From NCBI GenBank assembly GCA_023053545.1, contig JAKZAN010000002.1, forward strand, positions 6,692,790 through 6,756,789: 64,000 bases of DNA, read 5' to 3'. The stretch comes from Lepidurus packardi (lineage: Eukaryota > Arthropoda > Branchiopoda > Notostraca > Triopsidae). Both the position numbers and the translations under genes were made by a program. Each line of letters starts with the position of its first letter. Position 1 is the first letter of the stretch. Under the pieces are notes generated by a model that saw only the letters and a program-made list of their open reading frames with translations, was not told the DNA's origin and ran no database searches. Positions 53,456-64,000 of this stretch are shown here, in pieces.

Positions 53456-56400
53456 TTATTTAACGGAAAGTCCCTGAAACCCATGACTGGATAACTGCAT
53501 TTGCTGCAAAGCTGATCGGCCTTCGCTGCCTAATGCTAGCAACGCAGATTGCGCTTGAATCCTAAATTATTTAATAAAAAGATTTTATTACCACACCAAA
53601 ACCAAGATCATTGCCTAGTTTCGTTTTTCTTTTTTGTGTACCTGACTTGAGTTGATGAATCTGTTAGCGCAATATAGGCGAGTTGCTCCACAGTTTCGGT
53701 GGCATACATAAGCGCTAAAGCTTCACACGCAGCTTGTCGATCTTTGGCTGTATCGCATTCTAAACCTTCAATGCATAGTTCCACAATCTAAAACGAAAAC
53801 ATTAAACGTACCATTCGAAAGTTTAAAAAAAAGCAAACTGTAAAGCCAATTAACCTTCTCACGATGAGCATCGTTCTTTGCAATTTGTTTGAAATACCGC
53901 GCAACCAATACTCGCGAATCTTCACTTCCGTCCACACTGCTTTGAACAAGAATGCGACATAATGCTAGCAAAACGGATTTGGGAGGTACTGGACCGAATA
54001 ATGGTAACCTTGTCAACGTTCGACTGACCAGAGATGCTTGACAAGGCTGCAAGTTTTCGATAACCGTTACTAAAAAAAAGTAACCTTTTTCTTCCCATTC
54101 TTCCTCAATAACTAAATAAGCAAATAAAAAACTTACATTCTTCTGATAAAGATTCCAAACGAGTATGAAAACTGCGTTCTTTGGACCTCACGTAATACCG
54201 AAACTGATACAAGGTCACGTACGAATCTTCTTCGAATGTTGACCCATCCTGGCACTTTTCCACAAAGTACTTCATCACTACCGAAAAAAAAATGAAATTA
54301 AATGCAAGAAGAAAACATACCAAGTTTTAAATTCAGCTCAAGATTTCTTACCTTTGACTTGGAATTCAGTGTTGTAATGGTGCAAGATTTCTTGGCATTG
54401 AGGTAGCAAATTGCGGGCCAGTTCTTCGCTTCTAACGCAAAGTAACTTATCCCCTTTTGTAGCCAAACTCCACAAGTGCTGCAGAAAAACCAAACGTTAT
54501 TCTGAAATGTTCACTTCACTATAAATAACCCTTAATTAAGTAATGTAACTAAGCGTAAAACTACCCACAAATTATCCGTAAATTATTTTTAAAGTCGAGT
54601 TTATCCTAGTTCCAATTTTGTTATTCATTCTTAAAATATACCAAAATTAACCTTGATCAACCTTATCTTATCACACAAAGCCAATTCCAAAGCAAGTCAC
54701 CTGCACGTGTGGCAATCCAATCAAGTCGTCAAGGAATTTTTCATCGTTAGCTTTGCCAGTTTGGTTCATATTTTCGATCAAAGTCAGAAGTTTTCCAAAT
54801 ATTCTTCCTTGTAACTGTAACTTTTCCAAGGCTTGCCTTTCCTTCAACTTCAAAGGCCCAAATGATCCCAAATCCTAACGAATGTATAATGCACGTAAAA
54901 GAAAACATTCACTTTCACAAAAAACGAACCAAAGGTAGAAATAAAGTTTGATCTTTGATCGTTCAAAGATCAAAGCGTTTTGTACCTCTAACAGTCGTCG
55001 ACTGTACTTTAAATGGGCGAATAAAACCAAATCCAACTGTTCATGACCCGTGACGAATACTGATGACGACTTCTTCCTCTCAGCTTTGCCAGGGATTTCC
55101 AAGGAAGATGGCCCACTATTCACGGGGCTATAATCAGGCTCAGGGGTCTACAAATGGTATAAATGTGACTGAACTATTAACAGAGTATACAAAACCAAGA
55201 CTCTTTTTACTTGGATTTTATAGGGAGAGTGACTTCTGGATCGACTCTCTAGGCTCTCATCTTCTTCCGAGTTCAGAAAGTCAAAACACTCCAAGACTGT
55301 TTCCACGCTTAAACTCGCTATTGACACCCGTGATCCTTTCCACTTTGGTCGTTTCTATTAAAAAAAAAAAAAAATCAGACAAAATTGCAAAATTAATCAA
55401 TTTACACCACACTTGATTGTCTTTTTTTGCGTTTTTTACCTTTATGATATCCAATAACGCTGCCACATTTTGTTCAAAGCACTCCAATTCCGGGTACTGT
55501 CCTTGGATGTCGTCAATAGTGTTGCTCATTCGCCTCAACACATCAAACAGCGTCCCGCTCTCTACAGACTCTTCGGCGTCCAATTCTTCCCCTCTTCCGC
55601 TTGGTTTTGTTTCCATTTCCTCGTCTTCTTCCAACTCGGACTCTTCTGCAAAGTCCATCGTCTTGCTTATATCCAACCCCCTGTCTCTGTCTTTAACGTT
55701 CACACTCCCTCCATAGCCACTGTCCATGGTTCTAGAAGAAGAGGAGAAGCCTTGGCTCCACCAACCACTCGCTGGAGAAGCGCTCGACGTTCCTTGTGAC
55801 CCGAAAAAAGAGGTACTTTTCTTGCCCAGCACAAAGTTACCGGTTTCATCCGTCAATTTCCCATCTTTCAACCGAACACTGCGTGCGAAATCAGCGTTAC
55901 TTTCCTCACTCTCCAATTCATCCTTCCTCGCCTCCAAATCCCTTTCTGCAATCCCTTGCTCGTTACTAACTTCTTCTTCTTCTTCTCGGAAAAGATGCGC
56001 TGGAGTAGACGCGATTTCAGCTTTGGTGATGATGACATCTTTCTGGCTGTAAATGTACACTTCCTCCTTTTCCTCGCTGGCTTCGATGAGGTCCAACGAA
56101 TCACAACTCCCCGAGGATTGCAACCTGCCCGCTTCCTCCGGGATTTCGTCCGCACTATTGAGGGGAACGTCCCCAGCAGACGCAGCTTTACTTAAAGCAA
56201 CTAGGTGGTTTTCCACATGAATTTCCAATGTGTCTTCTTCCAAATCTTGAGTGGACGCAGGCACTTTAGGACTCCGTTGACTCTCCAGGGTCGAACTATT
56301 TCCCGACGCCGAGCTTTGACCACTATCATGATCAGGAGAAACTGTTCCTTCGCTCCCATACGAACCCTAAAAAATATAAATTCATAATACAAAAGACTGA

Positions 56401-59400
56401 ACAAAAAATAATTATAAAATGAACTTAACACATATTACTAATTTTACCTCATTAGCAAAACCTGTATACAACTTGCTCACATTGTCGTTTCAAAGCCTAC
56501 GTCGTTATATTAAAAAAAACTTGCTCGTAAACCTCTCTACAGAAATACAGTACCAATCCCAATTAATTAACACAATTATATTGGATACATTTTTTAATCC
56601 ATTTAAACTTTTCCCTCTATAAAAGAAAATTTCACAAATCCTTTCTAGAAATAGAGAAAATAGTACTAAGCTCAATTAATTTAAGTAATTCAATACAACA
56701 TCATCTTAAATGCGTCTCAGACCTACCAGGCTTAAGGCTGCGACAGACTCTGCAGCAATACCGGATGAAATGGTGCCCAGGGGAGACGGAGTGTAACTGG
56801 CCATGCTAGAGCGCTTGCGAAGGGGCGATTGCGATGAAACCACTACTGATGAGTTGCTAATTTGCTGTCTTAAAACGACTCCTCCTTCGTCTGCTAATCC
56901 ATACATGGGACTGTGTGAAACAAAGAATCATTGCTAATCTCAAGACGATTTTCAACCGAGACATTGGATTTGAACTTGAAATCTACCACGTTTAAATTCT
57001 AATCCAAGTAGTTTTGTTCGAAGAAAAGAAATAAGAGAAACAAAAAAAGAGCGAAATAACTTACTCCCACGTGATTATCAGATTGAGTTTCAAGGATCCA
57101 CTGGCATTTAAGTTGACTGTCATCATCTGTGGATGCGCACAGAACAGGTCTAACGTTTCGCAGAACTTGTTCCCCAACAAAATCTGTACATAAATAAACA
57201 AACAAACGAAGTTACACCAAAAATAAAAAAAAATAAAATGCAACGTCACGTCAAAAAGTTCACAAATGTTGTGAAGCTTAAATGACACGTGACTTAATAT
57301 CCAAATCCTAATTAAACACAATAAGGAATCCAATGTAACGTAATTACAATCAATAAAACAAAATTGGGAATAAAAGTCATTAAGCAAAATAAATTAAAAT
57401 TGGAATTAAACGTCAGTAATTGAGATACTAATTCAATCATCTAATAGATCAGAATAAAATTGAAGATTAAAATTTAACAAATCTTAATTTACAATAGAAA
57501 AGTTCAGAAATAAAGGATATTATTATAATACCTGCTTTCCTAAGCTGCGTAATTCGACAGCTCGAATGAAAAGGACTTCATCGAGGAGTCCTTTGAAGCA
57601 AATCTTATCCGAATCCCATGTTTGGTTCCCATCTCGTGCTATTTTCCCCCTTGTTCTCCACTTTTGGCTTCCGTGTCGTAAAGTAATTTCAAACACATCG
57701 CCCGGGCACAGTCTCGCAAAGCCTTGAAGTCCTGTTCCCAAATAATAAAAAGGAGAGTAAGCTAGCCAAAGGTCAAGTTCACTGCCAGATATACTGTTAT
57801 GATATTTTACAGGATAAAAAGAGAACAAGGAACAAGCAATAACCTTTCATTTGGACGTGGAATGCTCCTAAAGACTGCTCCAATTGTGCTTCAATCGCAC
57901 ACATAGCTTCGCTGCATTCTTTGAACCCCGAACGGACACTCGCTAATGCCGAATCACGTTCTTTGCCCGGCGATTCCACGTAAGCGCGTCCCATCGCTCT
58001 TACACCTTCTCGAAGTCGACTTTGCAAGTTGTACCCTTCTGCCAATTCTTCCACCGCACTTAGCTGATAATCCAACCTTTTCAAGTAACGCTCGGCTGCT
58101 TTCAATTGCTAAAAAGAACAGAAACAATAAGTCTCACGTTAGTCAACTTGCACGTAATTCCGAAACATACCATGCATGATGCACATGCAAAGGAAATAAG
58201 TTTGTATTATCTTAAGAAAAGAAGAACTTAAAAAAACTCGACGTTTCTGCCCTCAATAACCTTGGTTGAGTCATCCACCGAGTCAAAGTCAAGCGTTCGA
58301 GAGTATTGTCAAGTGACTTTTAGTTAAAGACAGGGGTCTTAATTAGGTAGCAATTCTCTAACCAAGGAGCAAGGCAAACTATTTTTTTTAACTAGTACGA
58401 AGAGACAAAAATTAGTTAATAAGACTGACAGAACTAATAAACTCTCCAAAATGCGTCAAGAGTTAAGCATTTTTCACATAAAAAATATAGAAAAATCAAT
58501 GAAAGGATCCAAAAAGGGTTGAAATAGCAAGATTCAATGTCATGAGGTCTTCGTGCAGAATTTCACGCTAGCATGCAAATGACATGCTAAAATGATCGAT
58601 ACCTTTTCAAGGTCGTAAGTTCGGCCCTGAGACTGTATGTGTGAAAAGAGTCCCGTGAAGACAGACAATACAAGAAAAATATACAAATTAGCGTTATATC
58701 TTCAGAATAGCGTTTCCTTATTTTCTTATTTTTTTTCCAGTTCTTTAAAAAAAACTGGGTTAATTAACTTTTGCATATCTACAGATGTACACACTCATGG
58801 GGAGAACTAGTGAATTTAATTAGTTAAATAGAAAAAGGAAGTATAACTTACTTGCTGAGCGTTATCGGACAGGTTTTCGATACTCGTTTTCAGACTTAGG
58901 ATATCTTCCTCGGTCACACTAATGGCTTCACGGAGTCCATGACACAAAGCTGATGTCATCATTAACGTACGCTGCGGCCGAGGACTCTTGGCACGGTTGG
59001 TTGCTTTCGTTTTGGCATTCAGAGATAACGTCGAGCCTCCTCCTGTAGCACTCTGTCCTAACACGGAAGCGCCAAACCACGAAGACCTAGAAAAGATACC
59101 AGTCTCATTACTCTGGTTAAAAAAAATTCCACGCTAAAACCTAGAAAGTTTTATTCACTGAGCTCCTAACTACACTTTGCGGCATTCCCATAAAAAACTA
59201 TCGAACTAGTAATAAAATTTCAGGGAAATGAGTTTCTCATTTTCATCTTTTCCAACTCACGTAAGAAAAAAAGGAATTTAAAACAAAAAGAAAAAAGTTT
59301 CAGAATTTTAAGCAAATATCGTCTCTTAGTCTTAGTTTTCCCGGGACCTAAATTTCTTTTACTTTTTTTCACATTTTGAAATGAACTACATCAAACTAAA

Positions 59401-59951
59401 AACTAGTACTAGCGTCGTTAAAATTGTACACCATCTTATCTAGAGAAGCCACGCTCGTTTAGATACAGTTACACAAAACATGTGCGTTTTCGGCGTATAA
59501 GAATAAACTAGCTCAGCTTTAAAGAAGCCTAACAAAAAGTTAAGTAAATTAAGATTATTTAATACATTCACTTTTCTCTGTCAATAAGTTGTTTTTCATT
59601 TCTTGTCTTAGTGTACGAAGATTTAAAAAAAGAATTAGGATCTCCAAGTATTAGAATTTTTACATTCCTCAAAGCTGTGATTTTTGTATGTTTTCAGTTA
59701 GAGATGAAATAAGCGAATTCTATTCCTTTTATAGTGTACTATTTTTATTTATGTTTTAAAAACCTTTTTTGAGCCATTTCTTGGCCTAATGAACTGGGAG
59801 ACCGCTTAGGTAAAAGTAATCCTGCGAAGCTCTTGCTTCTCGCCAAACCACCGATACTGGGACTCCCAGGAATTCCACTGCTCGTAGTGGAGGAAAGTGT
59901 TCCAGTCGCCGGAATGTAATCTCCTGCTGTAGCACGATTCTTGAAGGACAT
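53456..59951 (-). CDS. RIPOR: RIPOR/FAM65 family Rho-interacting cell polarization regulator
   Basis: RIPOR proteins bind active Rho GTPases and regulate cell polarity, migration and adhesion. Fifteen exons (59951-59764, 59086-58852, 58108-57844, 57731-57532, 57183-57065, 56910-56727, 56366-55440, 55354-55211, 55147-54986, 54874-54701, 54478-54352, 54277-54137, 54069-53855, 53787-53642 and 53561-53456) close in frame to 1110 aa; human RIPOR2 is about 1070. The N-terminal RSKSFAGLLLP motif is followed by a coiled-coil region (LKTSIENL; RYLKRLDYQLSAVEEL; MCAIEAQLEQSLGAFHVQMK). The signature LQGFARLCPGDVFEI follows, then a C2-like stretch (LLGNKFCETLDLFCAHPQ; SGSLKLNLIITW). The large exon 7 is acidic/Ser-rich. 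The last 300 residues match the family's helical repeats. An in-frame TAA upstream supports the ATG, and an acceptor near 59979 implies a 5'UTR exon further upstream. The first donor (GTTTTT) is weak. Confidence 0.95.
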
Positions 59952-62919
59952 CTTTTCATACCGTTAGCGTACCACCTCTATCATAAAAGAATAGAAAGAA
60001 AAAGAACGAAAAATCAGTCAAGTTCTGAATACAAATTGTCAGACAATTGTACAAAATGAATACAAATAGTCAGACTAAAAATTGAATTAAACCAAATTAA
60101 AAATTCCATTAAAAACCTCAACATAATTCAATATCATACGCGTGACGCATTTTCATATCTTAGACTTAAAACATGATTAGAATATGGATGTCACAACTTA
60201 TATAGACCGCCCACCCGAAAAAGCAACTCGTCAAAAACTTTCGTTATCGACACAAGCCGTTTACAGAAACCCGATAAGAATCTTGTTGAACAACTGTTGA
60301 GAAAACCCTCCAAAAACCCATTAAGTAAGGAAGTTGAATTGAGAAACTTATACATGCTTATGCCATGAGGTTCAAAAGATACGCTCCACAATCTTAAAAA
60401 CCTTGCCGGTATATGCATTTTGCGGTTGAGGTGGGGAAAAATAAATAAAAAACAAACTTGCGTCACAAATGACTAAGACGCTTGGGAAAAAAGGATGTAA
60501 GGGAAGTGAGGAGAAGGAAGAAGAGCTTCGTGGTCTTTTGCTACTGCACAGAGAGTGCATACATGACTCCAATAGAAGGATCCATGAAAGTGCATGCCAA
60601 ACGGGCGTATCTTACCGAATCCTTAGGGGAACGGCACGAAATAAGATCCAAGGAATTAAACGGGGAAGCAAAAAAAAGGGGAGATCAGGGAAAAAAAACA
60701 TAAAAAGAACTTCTCGCTACAGAGCGAGAGAACATAGGAAATACGGCTCCTAGCAATTTAGGAGCTCCCTTTTAGTTGTTGTTGTTGGCTGACGTGTGGA
60801 AAAGGGGAGCTCAAGCACAACGTGACAAGTCTCTGACTCTAATATCGAAAACAAAACCATAAACCTTAGCAAAAATGGCCTGGGCTTCTCTAATAAAGAG
60901 GAAATAATATAACAAAAAATAAGATAGCAGAAAATAAATAGGGAATAACCGTAAAATATGTGCGATTCTGCTGACAGGAGGGGTGAAAACATAGTTAGGT
61001 TTCGGCGTTGCCGGTACTTTGGCTCCTTTTTCTCTCCCCAAGCTCGTACCAGAATCGCATTAAAGGGGCGCACACATGACCCGGAATGATTGGATTTAAA
61101 AGTTTCTCTCTCCCAAGCTCAATACCGTGGAAAATACCGCATAAGGATCACCAACAGTGCTCTTACGGTTTCCTTTCTTATGCAAATCCAATAGTTAGGC
61201 GTTGGTGGGCGACAGCGCCGAAAAGGAAAAGGACAAGAACTTTAGCTCCTTTAGCGGAAAAGAAAAGTAAGTTTTTCTTATGGATTTCACAAGTTTCCTG
61301 GTTCCGGCGTGCTGCAGAGTTTCCGTAGGCTTCATTACGCATGCGTGGTAGCAGCTTTGACGATCCGTTTTTCTTCCACTGACCCCCAAAAGCCGCCCTA
61401 GCTAATTAAAGCAACACAGCATCACGTGCATATACAAACACCAGGGTAAGAAAAGCTCAGGATAAGAGATGAAAGGGTTGAGAAAGCTAAGCTAATGGAT
61501 GCCACGGTCACGTTTCTTCGTTAGCTACTAATGACTTCCCGAAGAAACCACATGAGAGGGTAAACGCAATATAGGGTTATACGGAACTCAACCCGGTTAG
61601 AAAAGAGGATGTCATTCATAACGCTTTTATAAACTAAAACACGTTTAGCAAAGCCTGAGGTTTTGTGTAAGGTTAAAAGTCAGCTCGAATTGCATCCTCT
61701 GCCTTGTGTTATGTAGATATAGGGTACGGCCTAGTTTATTCTTGGCTCAAGATAATTTTTCTTTACCTAAAGGGAACGACAACAGGGCCTATTATACAGC
61801 AAATTGCTCAAACATTAGCGCCGAGCTCAGCATTGATGCCCTTTTGTCCCCCCAAACGACTCCAGACGTTTTCGGGAAGAAAGAGAGCACAGGTTGCTCA
61901 TATTAAACAATTGTGTGTGGAAAAGGAGCTATACGAGTCCTAGCATAGATTTTCTTCAAGTTCGGTGGACTGACAACCTTGCCAGCTTTAAATTTAGAAG
62001 CGCCTGGAATAGAATTCACACTCTCTCTTTGCGCATCCTCAACTTCACCTCCGTGGATGCAAGAAATCAAACACTGGCCAATACTTTCGTCTAGGGACAA
62101 AAAAAAAACGCTTACTGGACAGTTTTATCTCCACGCGACACACTCATGACAGACGTCCAAAGCTAACGTCTAGTAGACAATTAAATCATTAAAAACAACA
62201 ACTAGCAAACCAGGAAATCGTCTAGTCATCGTTCGTTCGACTAGGAAAATCCTTGCACAACATGTCAAATAGCGATTAATGAACCCAAGTTAATTTTAAT
62301 TAGCTAGACTATGACGAACTTACGATTTTACCTTTACTAAACTGCATCCGTTTGTTAATCAATTAAATAATGCCATCTAACATAACAAATTTGGGGGAAA
62401 AATCAAGAACGTCTGCTCCAACCCGACGCTTAGCCAAACAATCCATCAGCTGATAAATGTAAACATGTGACGTCACGCTGCGAGAAGGCATACGGCTTTC
62501 ACGGGGGGAAAAGAAAAACGAATGTGGATGTACGAAAACAAATACATGATAGTAAATCACACTAAACTAACAATTAATGTCATCTTTTCCTTCTAGATTA
62601 AATAGAGAAAAAAAGCTTTCAAAGACTTTGGGGAGAAACATGGGACTTTCGCAAACAAAAACGCGGTGTACTGAAAAGTGGCGCTATGCGTCATCGAGTT
62701 AGGGTTCATTGTTGCTAATGAATTGCAGCCAGCCAGGAGACCGTCAATCCGCGGATTTTGTGTAGTTTGTCTAGTCGTCAAATGGTTATGACTGCGTCAA
62801 GATTAATTGGATTCCCCTATGAATTCCAGCTCGAGTGATAAGGAACGTAGTTTTCACTCCGGTAACTTTTTCTTTATTAACGTTTTTACTGGTGTCATTG
62901 TTACCGTTTTTACTATTAG
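59952..62919. other. Region upstream of RIPOR, mostly without recognisable genes
   Basis: About 3 kb. The RIPOR 5'UTR exon(s) and promoter should lie here. One possible minus-strand terminal exon is listed separately (61903-62090). Other open frames (for example 60469-60753) are Lys/Arg-rich translations of purine-rich DNA and look spurious. Confidence 0.5.
61903..62090 (-). CDS. Possible orphan terminal exon, unknown protein
   Basis: A strong acceptor (a T-rich tract ending GTCCCTAG) is followed by 188 bp open to a TAA, encoding ESIGQCLISCIHGGEVED, then about 45 more residues ending FPHTIV. Composition looks more protein-like than neighbouring frames, but I recognise no family and see no partner exon. 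A chance ORF is quite possible. Confidence 0.25.
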
Positions 62920-63252
62920 ATAGTTACACTTGGGTCGACGATAGTAATCGTGGTGCCTAACAGTGCCGTTTCGCCAACAATCATTACGTCGACTCCAAAG
63001 CCAGAACTCGATAAGCCGCGACCGAATCCACATCCGCAAATTCGAGATATTTCGGAAGCTAGCTATTCGGAAGAAGCCTTAACTATGTCGGACATCTCAT
63101 CTGGTCACGAATCAGAACAGGGACCGTTAAACACAGAAGAAGAGCAAGAAAACTACCCGGAAACTAAATCTTCGCTCTCTGGAACGTCGCAGACAAGCGA
63201 TAGTCCAGCTGACAGCTTGGTTATAGCATTCGGCTTGCTCAATTTAAACTAA
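62920..63252 (+). CDS. Possible orphan terminal exon, unknown Ser/Glu-rich protein
   Basis: An acceptor (TTTTTACTATTAG) opens a 110-codon frame to a TAA at 63250-63252. The product starts IVTLGSTIVIVVPNS, then is polar and Ser/Thr/Glu-rich (SEEALTMSDISSGHESEQ; SSLSGTSQTSDSPADS) and ends AFGLLNLN. Codon use resembles the real genes of the window. No upstream exon is recognisable on the plus strand, so it may be spliced to a distant exon or be a short ORF with a later ATG (63085). The family is not recognised. Confidence 0.4.
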   Translation: MVTLGSTIVIVVPNSAVSPTIITSTPKPELDKPRPNPHPQIRDISEASYSEEALTMSDISSGHESEQGPLNTEEEQENYPETKSSLSGTSQTSDSPADSLVIAFGLLNLN

Positions 63253-64000
63253 AATGGGAGTAGGATTGTCACTTCTAGCTCTCATAATACGGTCGATATG
63301 CTTAGCATAAGTCCTGCAGAGCGAAACTGAGCAGAACGAAGAACAAAGGGAGATAAAACATTGATTGGGTAGTCAATAATAACGTTCGTTTGGATCTCAA
63401 ACAAACTCAAAGACGTCAATTAAGGTGTTTACATTCATCCGTCTTCATTGGGGGACGGGGGGGGGGGGGGGGGGGGGGCTTTGCGCATCTGTCGTGATCA
63501 AAGCTCCATGTATGTGCAATCCAAGGTTCCTTGGTTTTCTTACCTAACGGTTAACGGTTAATTCCATACACTCTATGGTTCTTATATTACGCATCGTTAA
63601 GAGAGCATTGTTTTCTTCTGCCTTGGTACACCTTGTGTGTCATAAAGTTAACGAAAAAACTACAAAAAGAGCGAAATAAACAGTTGATTTTTTAATCTTT
63701 CGTAGTACTATTAAAATACCACTATCAACGCCTTATCGGTGGAATTGAGCTAAAAAGCACATCCGTGAGGTAATCTGTCACTTTTTAGAGGCATCTCATG
63801 TAATTTCTTGTATATCACGTGACAGCAACCTTCCGTCAGTGCTAAAAATCTCAAGTCACATAAATATGCTATCAATAACAGCCACATGACACGGACACGG
63901 GAAAGAGGTATAAATGAGACGGGTTTTTGCTTCGAGGGTGTCGAAATAATTAACATAAAGAGGCCAAAGGAAGGAAGTGCTTCAAATGTCCTGTATGCTG
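63253..64000. other. End of window, no genes seen
   Basis: Non-coding by inspection, apart from a 22-base G run at 63457-63478. If the 62920-63252 exon is real, this begins with its 3'UTR. Confidence 0.55.
63457..63478 (+). repeat. Poly(G) run, 22 bases
   Basis: An uninterrupted G run preceded by GGGGGAC. Strong G-quadruplex potential on this strand; the exact length may be unreliable. A shorter 11-base G run is at 44453-44463. Confidence 0.85.

Noticed and set aside
55417..56195. Several plus-strand ORFs of 79-109 codons
   Set aside because: All are antisense to the large RIPOR exon 7, which has family context and in-phase junctions.
60469..60753. Two overlapping Lys/Arg-rich plus-strand ORFs
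   Set aside because: They translate purine-rich DNA in two frames; no splice sites or motifs support either.

Overview
This is a stretch of animal nuclear DNA. Its coding regions are split by GT-AG introns, many only 50-100 bases long, and the genes belong to metazoan families: a Frizzled receptor, a heparan sulfate 6-O-sulfotransferase, a RIPOR/FAM65 protein and secreted trypsin-like proteases. Very short introns, close gene packing and a tandem protease pair suggest an arthropod or similar invertebrate. The species cannot be named from the sequence alone, and nothing here looks bacterial or viral.

Region 1 (1-16.2 kb) is a compact block of seven genes. In order they are: a 5'-truncated PIGG-like GPI ethanolamine phosphate transferase (+); a USP16/45 deubiquitinase (-) whose stop lies 90 bp from the PIGG stop; an intronless NKAP (+) 349 bp from the USP start; two tandem trypsin-like proteases (-), the first ending 67 bp from NKAP; the nucleolar factor UTP14 (-); and HS6ST (-). 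I rebuilt every exon from splice sites and reading phase, and every complete gene closes in frame. Predicted lengths are 880, 373, 304, 259, 751 and 434 aa, and 732 aa for partial PIGG.

Region 2 (16.2-26.2 kb) holds a Frizzled-4-type receptor (+, 690 aa) behind a 2.4 kb upstream region and split by a 5 kb intron. It keeps the cysteine-rich domain, membrane segments and a PDZ-type C-terminus, but the Dishevelled-binding KTxxxW motif reads QTxxxW.

Region 3 (26.2-47.3 kb) is a 21 kb stretch with no coding region I can support. It lies between the 3' ends of two convergent genes. It contains a 295 bp near-palindromic foldback element, short tandem arrays and a short repeat that recurs in the next gene.

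Region 4 (47.3-60 kb) holds S-adenosylmethionine decarboxylase (-, 404 aa, with an unusual acidic insertion of about 60 aa) and a 15-exon RIPOR-family Rho-interacting protein (-, 1110 aa). Region 5 (60-64 kb) has only two possible orphan terminal exons and a 22-base G run.

The genes do not form a pathway. They are a mix of housekeeping genes (GPI anchoring, ribosome biogenesis, polyamine synthesis, deubiquitination, splicing/transcription), signalling genes (Frizzled, HS6ST, RIPOR) and secreted proteases. I found no convincing new multigene system. The most interesting points are single-gene oddities and the non-coding structures.
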